Source: Bacteroidales bacterium (GTDB lineage: Bacteria; Bacteroidota; Bacteroidia; Bacteroidales; B39-G9). From it: a stretch of DNA of 5,672 nt. The stretch is from contig JAGLDO010000200.1 of the NCBI GenBank assembly GCA_023145555.1, positions 1 to 5,672 of the forward strand, written 5' to 3'. This document shows positions 1-5,496 of the stretch, in pieces. The notes under the pieces are model-generated. The model was not told the origin of the DNA. It saw only the letters and a program-made list of their open reading frames with translations, and searched no databases. Numbering within the stretch: position 1 is the stretch's first letter; each line of letters starts with the position of its first letter. A program made the position numbers and the translations under genes.

Positions 1-1
1 T

Positions 2-202
2 TCATTAGTTGATTTTGTTGTTGAAAGTAATGAGAAGTATGCTTTAGTTTTTGGTAATGAAGTAAAAGGAGTGGCTCAAGATATTGTTGATTTGAGTGAT
101 TATTGTGTTGAGATTCCTCAATATGGGACAAAACACTCATTTAATATTTCGGTTAGCGCCGGAATTGTGATGTGGGATTTTTTTTCAAAGCGTAATAAAT
201 AA
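2..202 (+). CDS. SpoU/TrmH-family RNA 2'-O-methyltransferase, C-terminal fragment
   Basis: This is the last 66 residues of a gene whose start lies left of the window; the reading frame begins at base 2 and ends with TAA. SpoU/TrmH enzymes are SAM-dependent, trefoil-knot (SPOUT) methyltransferases that methylate the ribose 2'-OH of tRNA or rRNA in the cytoplasm. Two of the family's conserved C-terminal motifs are visible: motif II as A-L-V-F-G-N-E-V-K-G-V, and motif III as I-P-Q-Y-G-T-K-H-S-F-N-I-S-V-S-A-G-I. These form the knot that binds SAM. The Ser-Phe-Asn-Ile-Ser core is a conservative version of the usual S-L-N-V-S. The IPQYGTKHS wording is, from memory, typical of short Bacteroidota TrmH-like proteins, but the RNA target (tRNA Gm18, another tRNA site, or rRNA) cannot be told from this fragment. 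The gene ends about 50 bases before a hairpin terminator and converges with the downstream lipoprotein gene. The family call is confident; the substrate is unknown. Confidence 0.88.
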   Translation, partial: SLVDFVVESNEKYALVFGNEVKGVAQDIVDLSDYCVEIPQYGTKHSFNISVSAGIVMWDFFSKRNK

Positions 203-251
203 GTTGTATTGTTAATGTAAATATAATTTTAATCTTATAAACCATAACAAA

Positions 252-278
252 AAAAGGCTGTTCATTGAACAGCCTTTT
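252..278. terminator. Bidirectional intrinsic terminator between convergent genes
   Basis: The arm at 256-263 (GGCTGTTC) pairs perfectly with 267-274 (GAACAGCC) around a 3-base loop, and the flanking A run (252-255) pairs with the T run (275-278). Read rightward, the stem is followed by a T-rich stretch. Read leftward, the A run at 249-255 becomes a U tract. It lies about 50 bases after the methyltransferase stop and about 20 bases after the lipoprotein stop, so it probably ends both transcripts. Confidence 0.88.
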
Positions 279-298
279 ATATTTTTATATTTTAAATA

Positions 299-2059
299 TT
301 ATTGAACGATTGATTTAAAAGTATCATCTTCAAAATATTTTGCAAATTCAATATCTTTTTTAGCTTTTTCTTTTAAAGTAGCATCTTTTTCAACAGCAGT
401 ACGTAAGTTGTTGTAAATAAGATCAGCATTTTGTTGGTGTGCACCAATTATAGCTTTTAAATAATAAATTAAAGCGTTGTCTTGGTTTTCAACATTTTTA
501 AGAATATCCATTGAAGCTTCAAAAGCATCAGCATTTTGAGTGTTTTTAAAGTTTAAGAATTTTGCTAAAGCAAAGTTAAATGTATTGTATTTACTACTTG
601 CAAATAAAGTTAAAGCATTTTCGTAATCACCTTTTTTAACTTTAATAATAGCTTGATTGTAGCTAATTTCGTTACCTTGTTTTGCTCCTGCAGCAGCATT
701 GTAATACTCTTGTGCAGCTTCTAAATCATTTTGAAGAAAGGTAACAACTCCTAAGTTATTAAGTACCATTGCATTATTAGCATCAATTTTTTTAGCTTCT
801 TCAAAAGCAGCTTTTGCTTCATCTAATTTGTTTAGTTTAATATTAACATAACCAATATTGTTATGTCCTCTTAAACATTCAGGATGTTTTTTTACAACTG
901 CTTTGTAAATGTTTAATTGTTCGTTAATATCTTCGGTTAAAGTAGCAGCATACATTAATTCTTCAATATTTAATGTATCAGGATTGTTTTTTGATAATTC
1001 TGTTAAAACAGAATCTGAATAACCAATAACAGAAATATTAACTTTTAATTGAGATCGTCTTAACTTAGGTAAAATTTGGTCTGCAATAATAGTGTAAGCT
1101 TCAGATATATTTTTAATTTCTTTCTCGCGTACATCAGGATCTGAATACATTGAAAGAACTCTTAAAATAAGATCTTTATCTTGAATTTCTGAATTTTGCA
1201 TTAATTTTTGGAAACCATCCCAGTCTTCTGGAGTTGAATTAGCTTTAAAGAAATCTTCTTCTTTAGCAGCACCTACTTTATTTCTTTTTAATTGTTTACC
1301 AAAATATTTTTGAGTGTTTTTTAAACGATTAGCAGCAAGCTTTGTGTTTAAATCTATTGCTCCATCAGGAGAAGCATAAGCTAAAAGCTCAACACCTTTA
1401 AATTCATAATTACTCTTTTCGCTAGCTTCTTTCACATAGTCTTTTAAAGCAGCCATGTCTTCAGCTTTAATTTCTGAGTTGCGAATATTTGCTTTATTAA
1501 TAATAAAATGAATATCAGCACCTTTTGATTGAGTTGTAACTCTAACAAATTTATCGTCAGCTTTAATTGATTTTGGATCTTTTTCAAGAAGATTTGCTGT
1601 TGCAATAACACCATCAGCTACTTTTTGAGCAGGAACGTCAACAGATTTGTCTTTTATTGAAGCTTTTATCCTTAATTCTAAATCAGATATTTTCATATCT
1701 TCTGAATAAGGAATTGTGCTCTTTAGTGGAAAACTACCTCCACTAACAAATGAAATAACAGTATTGTTTGCTTGTACATCTTCTCCTTGTAAAGTTTTTG
1801 TTTCAAAAGCTGTTTCACCAGTTTCATATTTCAAAACAGGGGTAACTGTCATTATGGCTTTTTTGTTGAAATATTTTGCAGGAAAAGTTCCTTTTACTGT
1901 AATTTCAACACTATCACCGTGCATTGCCAAAATTTCAGGAGTAACACTATATCTTACTTCTGGAGCCAATTTTACCATTTTATTTAATCCTCCGCAACTA
2001 GTCAAAAGTACGGCTGTTAATAAAATTGAGGCTAAATAACTAACATTCTTTCGTTTCAT
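299..2059 (-). CDS. OmpA-like and TPR-repeat envelope lipoprotein
   Basis: The protein has 586 residues. Its N-terminus is a lipoprotein signal: basic MKRK, a hydrophobic stretch (about 8-19), and a lipobox L-T-S-C with Cys22 as the predicted lipidated residue. Cys22 is followed by G-G-L-N-K, without the acidic cluster associated with surface export in Bacteroidota, so a periplasm-facing anchor is more likely (inference). Residues about 40-150 look like a beta-rich domain. Residues 182-253 resemble an OmpA-like domain, with D-I-H-F-I-I-N-K-A-N-I-R at the start and the A-S-P-D-G loop at 229-233, Asn238 and Arg245. A second short beta segment (338-350, V-N-I-S-V-I-G-Y-S-D) follows an insertion. 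The C-terminal part, about 366-555, is TPR-like helical repeats, clearest at 398-430 and 432-460. OmpA-like domains typically contact peptidoglycan and TPRs mediate protein contacts, so a structural or scaffold role in the envelope is plausible. The exact function is unknown. The ATG start fits the signal peptide; it has no Shine-Dalgarno, only A-rich sequence. Confidence 0.85.
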   Translation of the reverse strand: MKRKNVSYLASILLTAVLLTSCGGLNKMVKLAPEVRYSVTPEILAMHGDSVEITVKGTFPAKYFNKKAIMTVTPVLKYETGETAFETKTLQGEDVQANNTVISFVSGGSFPLKSTIPYSEDMKISDLELRIKASIKDKSVDVPAQKVADGVIATANLLEKDPKSIKADDKFVRVTTQSKGADIHFIINKANIRNSEIKAEDMAALKDYVKEASEKSNYEFKGVELLAYASPDGAIDLNTKLAANRLKNTQKYFGKQLKRNKVGAAKEEDFFKANSTPEDWDGFQKLMQNSEIQDKDLILRVLSMYSDPDVREKEIKNISEAYTIIADQILPKLRRSQLKVNISVIGYSDSVLTELSKNNPDTLNIEELMYAATLTEDINEQLNIYKAVVKKHPECLRGHNNIGYVNIKLNKLDEAKAAFEEAKKIDANNAMVLNNLGVVTFLQNDLEAAQEYYNAAAGAKQGNEISYNQAIIKVKKGDYENALTLFASSKYNTFNFALAKFLNFKNTQNADAFEASMDILKNVENQDNALIYYLKAIIGAHQQNADLIYNNLRTAVEKDATLKEKAKKDIEFAKYFEDDTFKSIVQ

Positions 2060-2117
2060 AATTATTTTTTATTTGTTTCTAATTTTTATTATTTAAAAAT
2101 ATTGCTCTTTTAAAAAA

Positions 2118-2125
2118 CAAATGTA
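2118..2125 (-). promoter_or_regulatory. Predicted promoter -7 box of the lipoprotein gene
   Basis: On the minus strand this reads TACATTTG, an exact match to the Bacteroidota -7 consensus TAnnTTTG. It would start transcription near 2112 and give a 5' leader of roughly 50 bases before the ATG at 2059. No clear TTG-type -33 box is present at the usual distance; that place is taken by a T/A homopolymer tract. Confidence 0.55.
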
Positions 2126-2131
2126 TGAATG

Positions 2132-2149
2132 TTTTTTTTAAAAAAAAAA
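2132..2149. repeat. T8A10 homopolymer tract upstream of the lipoprotein promoter
   Basis: Eight T are followed directly by ten A on the plus strand. Seen from the lipoprotein gene this is T10A8, spanning the spacer and -33 area of its predicted promoter. Such tracts can be intrinsically bent and can change length by replication slippage. Any regulatory role here is inference. Confidence 0.6.
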
Positions 2150-2204
2150 GTTTTGTTCTAATAAATTTAAAAGATACAGTATTTTAATAATTTTAAATAT
2201 AATA

Positions 2205-2816
2205 CTAAAATGAGTTATTGATTACTTTTTTTATGCTTAGTTTATATTTTTTTTCAAAATGTTCAATAATTTCATTAATAAATAAATAGAATTCTTTTTC
2301 AAATAAAGCATAGTTTTTATTTATAGTTTCTATTGCGAATTTGGTGTTGTTTGGTAGACTTGTGCGTTTAGACATTCCGTTAAGAACCTTTTCAATGCCT
2401 TCTAGGGTTGAGTATGTTTTAAACCAATTATTGTTTATTACTGAGGGTATAATTTCTTTTGCTTTTAATGGTAATATTGAATAATTGCTTTTTAATTGGG
2501 CATAAAATTGTGTCGAAAAATCGTCTAAACTTATTGTTGAGTATGAGTTCCAGTTTTTTGCTAAAAAATGATCGTAAAATATATCAATTATTATTCCTGA
2601 ATACTTATTATATTTAGATTGAAGTCGTTGTTTTGACTTTTTTACAATTTTATGTTTATCTGTAAAGTCATCAATTTCTCTATGGTATATTATTCCCTTT
2701 TTTATTTTTAATGAGTAATTATTGTAATCATTTCCTTTTACAAAATCTCCAATAAAATTTCCAATTCTAATTTCTTCTGAGTTGCCCGATAAATATGTGT
2801 GTGCCAAGAAATTCAT
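2205..2816 (-). CDS. acpH: Acyl carrier protein phosphodiesterase (AcpH, DUF479)
   Basis: AcpH removes the 4'-phosphopantetheine arm from holo-ACP, giving apo-ACP; it is cytoplasmic and tied to fatty-acid synthesis. The protein has 203 residues, close to the roughly 193 of E. coli AcpH. It carries the family's signature blocks in order: M-N-F-L-A-H at the very N-terminus, G-N-F-I-G-D-F-V-K-G (19-28, Asp24), H-R-E-I-D-D-F-T-D (45-53), D-I-F-Y-D-H-F-L (78-85), and V-L-N-G-M-S-K-R (144-151). These His/Asp positions are the likely metal-binding, HD-phosphodiesterase-like site. The ATG start is well supported, because E. coli AcpH begins with the same MNFLAH. The C-terminal tail is Lys/Asn-rich and about ten residues longer. 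The gene runs in the same direction as the lipoprotein gene, but a 145-base gap with a separate promoter argues for independent transcription. It diverges from the COG2403 gene. No fatty-acid or ACP gene lies adjacent, so the context adds nothing to the functional call. Confidence 0.88.
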   Translation of the reverse strand: MNFLAHTYLSGNSEEIRIGNFIGDFVKGNDYNNYSLKIKKGIIYHREIDDFTDKHKIVKKSKQRLQSKYNKYSGIIIDIFYDHFLAKNWNSYSTISLDDFSTQFYAQLKSNYSILPLKAKEIIPSVINNNWFKTYSTLEGIEKVLNGMSKRTSLPNNTKFAIETINKNYALFEKEFYLFINEIIEHFEKKYKLSIKKVINNSF

Positions 2817-2820
2817 TATG

Positions 2821-2828
2821 CAAAATTA
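2821..2828 (-). promoter_or_regulatory. Predicted -7 box of acpH, very close to the start codon
   Basis: The minus strand reads TAATTTTG, matching TAnnTTTG, and ends only four bases before the acpH ATG (2816). If used, transcription would begin at or next to the A of the start codon, making the mRNA leaderless or nearly so. No convincing -33 box is seen, so a chance match in AT-rich DNA is possible. Confidence 0.4.
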
Positions 2829-2964
2829 ATGAAAAAGAATGAAAACATATTATTAAACATAAAATTGTTAAAACTTTATTGTTGTTTCTGATTAATTATA
2901 TGTTATTCAATTTGTTGCCACGTATATTTAGCTGGGAAATTTAACTATTTACAATAAAAGGCAC

Positions 2965-2995
2965 TTTGATTTGTTGCTTAATTTTTTAATATTTG
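2965..2995 (+). promoter_or_regulatory. Predicted promoter of the COG2403-type gene
   Basis: A TTTG (-33 type) at 2965-2968 is followed after 19 bases by AATATTTG at 2988-2995, a one-mismatch version of the Bacteroidota -7 box TAnnTTTG. Spacing fits the known range. Predicted transcription starts near 3000, leaving a leader of about 47 bases. It is the only promoter in the window in which both boxes are recognisable. Confidence 0.65.
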
Positions 2996-3033
2996 TGTGA
3001 CAATTTTAAAATAAATATTAATAAATACATAAA

Positions 3034-3038
3034 AGGAG
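3034..3038 (+). promoter_or_regulatory. Shine-Dalgarno deciding the start at 3047
   Basis: AGGAG lies eight bases before the ATG at 3047, the ideal spacing for ribosome binding. It selects this ATG over an upstream in-frame TTG at 2993, which sits inside the predicted -7 box and could not be transcribed from that promoter. Canonical Shine-Dalgarno sites are uncommon in Bacteroidota, and none of the other complete genes here has one. Confidence 0.75.
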
Positions 3039-3046
3039 AAAAAATT

Positions 3047-4387
3047 ATGGCTAAAAAAAATGTAATAATAATAGGTGCTGCTGGAAGAGATTTCCACAAC
3101 TTTAATACTTATTTCAGAGGTAACCAAGATTATAATGTTGTAGCTTTTACAGCTGCTCAAATCCCTGATATTGACGGAAGAAAGTACCCTGCAGTTTTAG
3201 CAGGTAAAGATTTATATCCTGATGGTATTCCTATTTTTGCTGAAGCAGAATTACCAACTCTTATCAAAGAAAAGAATATTGATGATTGTGTGTTTTCATA
3301 CAGTGATGTACCTTATAATAGAGTAATGAATATTAGTTCAGTTGTTAATGCTGCTGGCGCTAATTTTATGCTTTTAGGCCCTGGTGACACTATGGTTAAG
3401 AGTAAAAAACCTGTTGTTGCAGTTGTTGCAACTCGTACCGGTTGTGGTAAAAGCCAAACTTCACGAAAAGTTATTGAAGATTTAATGGCGCGTGGTTTAA
3501 AAGTTGTTGCTATTCGTCACCCAATGCCTTATGGTGACTTAGAAAAACAAGCTGTTCAACGTTTTGCAACTGTTGAAGATTTAAAAAAACACAAATGTAC
3601 TGTTGAGGAAATGGAAGAATATGAACCACACGTAGTTCGTGGTAATGTTATTTACGCAGGTGTCGATTATGAAGCTATTGTTAGAGCTGCAGAACAAGAT
3701 CCTGACGGATGTGATGTTATTCTTTGGGATGGTGGTAATAATGACTTTTCATTTTACAAACCTGATTTAACAATTACTGTAGCTGACCCTCACCGTCCTG
3801 GTGCTGAGTTAAGTTATTACCCGGGTGAAGTTAATATGAGAATGGCAGATGCTATTATTATTAATAAAATGGACACTGCTTCACCTGAAGGTATTCAAAT
3901 TGTTAGAGAGAGCATTGCTAAAGTTAATCCTAATGCTATTGTTATTGATGGTGCTTCTCCTATTAGTGTTGACGATCCATCAGTTATAAAAGGTAAAAGA
4001 GTTCTTGTTGTTGAAGATGGTCCTACTTTAACTCACGGTGAGATGAAGATTGGTGCCGGTACTGTTGCTGCTAAAAAATTTGGTGCTGCTGAGTTAGTTG
4101 ACCCAAGACCTTATACAGTTGGTAAATTGTCAGAAACTTTTAAAATTTATCCTAATATTGGTGTTTTATTACCGGCTATGGGATATTCTGACCAACAATT
4201 AAAAGACCTTGAAACTACTATTAATACTACTGATTGTGATTCTGTTGTTATTGGTACTCCAATTGACCTTAACAGAATTATTAATATTAGTAAACCGAAC
4301 ACTCGTGTTTATTATGATTTACAAGAAATTGGACAACCTGATTTAAAAGGTATCCTTAATGATTTTGTTAAAAAACATAATTTATAG
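3047..4387 (+). CDS. COG2403-type P-loop GTPase / cyclic 2,3-diphosphoglycerate synthase-like protein
   Basis: The protein has 446 residues and appears soluble and cytoplasmic. The N-terminal part (about 4-115) is a nucleotide-binding-like alpha/beta domain starting N-V-I-I-I-G-A-A-G-R-D. A P-loop follows at 128-136 (A-T-R-T-G-C-G-K-S), with Lys135-Ser136 as the phosphate-binding pair. Further on come a conserved R-H-P-M-P-Y-G-D-L block (157-165), a Walker B-like D-V-I-L-W-D-G-G-N-N-D (223-233), A-D-P-H-R-P-G (246-252), and a GTPase G4-like N-K-M-D (273-276). This order is what I recall for COG2403 predicted GTPases, often annotated as cyclic 2,3-diphosphoglycerate synthase. The characterised methanogen enzyme of that name makes cDPG from 2,3-diphosphoglycerate and ATP, and is of similar length (about 460). 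Whether the bacterial homologue has this activity is not shown by sequence; NKxD suggests GTP specificity instead. Frequent GGT, GCT and GTT codons, a good promoter and a Shine-Dalgarno hint at strong expression. No neighbour indicates a pathway. The family call is confident, the reaction is not. Confidence 0.82.
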   Translation: MAKKNVIIIGAAGRDFHNFNTYFRGNQDYNVVAFTAAQIPDIDGRKYPAVLAGKDLYPDGIPIFAEAELPTLIKEKNIDDCVFSYSDVPYNRVMNISSVVNAAGANFMLLGPGDTMVKSKKPVVAVVATRTGCGKSQTSRKVIEDLMARGLKVVAIRHPMPYGDLEKQAVQRFATVEDLKKHKCTVEEMEEYEPHVVRGNVIYAGVDYEAIVRAAEQDPDGCDVILWDGGNNDFSFYKPDLTITVADPHRPGAELSYYPGEVNMRMADAIIINKMDTASPEGIQIVRESIAKVNPNAIVIDGASPISVDDPSVIKGKRVLVVEDGPTLTHGEMKIGAGTVAAKKFGAAELVDPRPYTVGKLSETFKIYPNIGVLLPAMGYSDQQLKDLETTINTTDCDSVVIGTPIDLNRIINISKPNTRVYYDLQEIGQPDLKGILNDFVKKHNL

Positions 4388-4399
4388 TATTTCTTTATA

Positions 4400-4433
4400 A
4401 ATGAAACCCCGCCAATTTTGACGGGGTTTCATT
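4400..4433. terminator. Strong hairpin terminator between convergent genes
   Basis: A 12-bp perfect stem pairs 4400-4411 (AATGAAACCCCG) with 4422-4433 around a 10-base loop. The GC core followed by TTTCATT in the 3' arm is terminator-like for the rightward COG2403-type gene, whose stop is 12 bases upstream. By symmetry it may also stop leftward miaA transcripts about 50 bases after their stop. The stem is not followed by a clean U tract on either side, so the mechanism is less clear than for the hairpin at 252-278. Confidence 0.78.
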
Positions 4434-4485
4434 AGTATCAAGAATTTTAAAATATTTATTTCTTTTCAATTATAATTATATTTTT

Positions 4486-5412
4486 CTATAAAAAGCCCAT
4501 TATTTTCAATGCCTCATTTATTTTTTCATTTATTGATAGATTCCCATTTATCCAGTTTATTTTAAAACCGTTGCGTTCCATTCGCCTAAACCATGTCATT
4601 TGTCGTTTAGAAAATTGATGTATAGCTATATTTAGTTTAGTAAACATTTCATCGTAAGATAAGCTTCCTAATAAATAATTTGTTACAAATTTATATTCTA
4701 ACCCATAATAAATTAGTTGTTCTGAAGGAATTCCCTTGTCTAATAAACTTTTTACTTCATCAATCATTCCTTCTTCTAAGCGACTTTTTAGTCTCTGTGT
4801 GATTTTTTGTTTTACTATTTCCCTTTCATATTTTATACCAAAAATTAATGGGGTAATATCAGGATATGAGGTGTCAATATCAGGATTTTTGGTGTAATAA
4901 TTTTCAATTTCGATAGCTCTAATAAGTCTTTTTTTAGAGTTCAAATCACTTACATTATGTGGAGTTTTAAATTGTTTGAATATTTTAATTAATTCGTCTT
5001 TGGACATTAATTCAAGCTGTTGACGCAAACTTCCATTAACAGGAACATTAATTAATTTGTATCCTTTTAAAACGGCTTCAATATACATGCCGGTACCACC
5101 ACAAAGCATTGGGAATTTATTTCTGGTAATTATGTCATTATAAGCAGTTAAAAAATCTTTTTGATATTCAAAAACATTATAGCTATAACCTGCATCAACA
5201 ATATCGATTAGATGATAAGGTATTTTATTGCCGTTTATTTTATAATCGTCAATATCTTTGCCTGTTCCAATATCCATGAATTTATATACTTGACGAGAGT
5301 CTGCACTAATAATTTCTCCATTAATTTTTGAAGCCAGATTGGTAGCAAACAAAGTTTTTCCGGTTGCTGTTGATCCAAGAACAGTAACTAAGTTGATCTT
5401 TTTTATTGACAT
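4486..5412 (-). CDS. miaA: tRNA dimethylallyltransferase MiaA
   Basis: MiaA transfers the dimethylallyl group of DMAPP to N6 of A37 in tRNAs that read codons starting with U, which stabilises decoding; it acts in the cytoplasm. From the chosen ATG the protein has 308 residues, near the usual 300-320. It shows the P-loop-like G-S-T-A-T-G-K-T (13-20), I-S-A-D-S-R-Q-V-Y (35-43, with Asp38 at the catalytic-base position), P-Y-H-L-I-D (65-70), C-G-G-T-G-M-Y (104-110), K-R-L-I-R-A-I-E (161-168), and F-S-K-R-Q-M-T-W-F-R-R (267-277). The substrate-channel segment reads Y-Y-G-L-E-Y-K rather than the more common G-L-G-Y-R-E/Q, a version I associate with Bacteroidota, some of which carry two miaA genes. 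An in-frame TTG at 5433 would add seven residues (M-C-K-K-I-K-K), but it lies inside the predicted promoter box, so ATG 5412 is preferred. There is no Shine-Dalgarno. It converges with the COG2403-type gene and diverges from the Yip1-like gene. Confidence 0.93.
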   Translation of the reverse strand: MSIKKINLVTVLGSTATGKTLFATNLASKINGEIISADSRQVYKFMDIGTGKDIDDYKINGNKIPYHLIDIVDAGYSYNVFEYQKDFLTAYNDIITRNKFPMLCGGTGMYIEAVLKGYKLINVPVNGSLRQQLELMSKDELIKIFKQFKTPHNVSDLNSKKRLIRAIEIENYYTKNPDIDTSYPDITPLIFGIKYEREIVKQKITQRLKSRLEEGMIDEVKSLLDKGIPSEQLIYYGLEYKFVTNYLLGSLSYDEMFTKLNIAIHQFSKRQMTWFRRMERNGFKINWINGNLSINEKINEALKIMGFL

Positions 5413-5430
5413 TTTTTTAATTTTCTTACA

Positions 5431-5438
5431 CAAATATA
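5431..5438 (-). promoter_or_regulatory. Predicted -7 box of miaA
   Basis: The minus strand reads TATATTTG, an exact TAnnTTTG match. Transcription would begin near 5426 and leave a leader of roughly 14 bases before the ATG at 5412. The alternative TTG start at 5433 falls within this box. No clear -33 box is seen. Confidence 0.6.
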
Positions 5439-5460
5439 CTTTATTTTTTATAAAATTTTG

Positions 5461-5468
5461 TATATTTG
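5461..5468 (+). promoter_or_regulatory. Predicted -7 box of the Yip1-like gene
   Basis: The plus strand reads TATATTTG, an exact TAnnTTTG match 28 bases before the ATG at 5497, implying a leader of roughly 24 bases. The -33 position falls on or beside the miaA -7 box, so the two divergent promoters overlap. No TTG-type -33 box is obvious. Confidence 0.6.
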
Positions 5469-5496
5469 TATTGAACCAAAATAAAACATAAAAATT

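Larger units (their letters stand above)
5430..5469. repeat. Perfect 10-bp inverted repeat with 20-bp spacer in the divergent promoter region
   Basis: ACAAATATAC at 5430-5439 is the exact reverse complement of GTATATTTGT at 5460-5469. Each arm contains one predicted outward-facing -7 box, so the symmetry may simply reflect two similar promoters. It could also serve as a binding site for a dimeric regulator. Confidence 0.6.

Noticed and set aside
1716..2039. Plus-strand open frame of 107 codons
   Set aside because: It lies wholly antisense inside the lipoprotein gene, over its signal peptide and N-terminal domain. It has no recognisable domain and no Shine-Dalgarno or promoter box; the minus-strand gene explains the region.
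2179..2206. AT-only hairpin (AGTATT / AATACT) just after the acpH stop, considered as a terminator
   Set aside because: Only six base pairs with a long AT loop and a single G:C pair per arm; such pairings are expected by chance in DNA this AT-rich.
2830..2960. Possible riboswitch, small RNA or further promoter in the acpH/COG2403 gap
   Set aside because: There is no conserved-looking helix or small open frame. A TATATTTA near 2923 resembles a -7 box but lacks the final G and a spaced -33 box.
2993..3046. N-terminal extension of the COG2403-type protein from TTG 2993
   Set aside because: The codon lies inside the predicted -7 box, and the added 18 residues precede the well-formed start M-A-K-K-N-V-I-I-I-G, which has its own Shine-Dalgarno.
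2978..3160. Minus-strand open frame of 60 codons
   Set aside because: It is low-complexity (Ser, Tyr, Ile, Phe runs), overlaps the promoter, Shine-Dalgarno and first codons of the COG2403-type gene, and has no family features.
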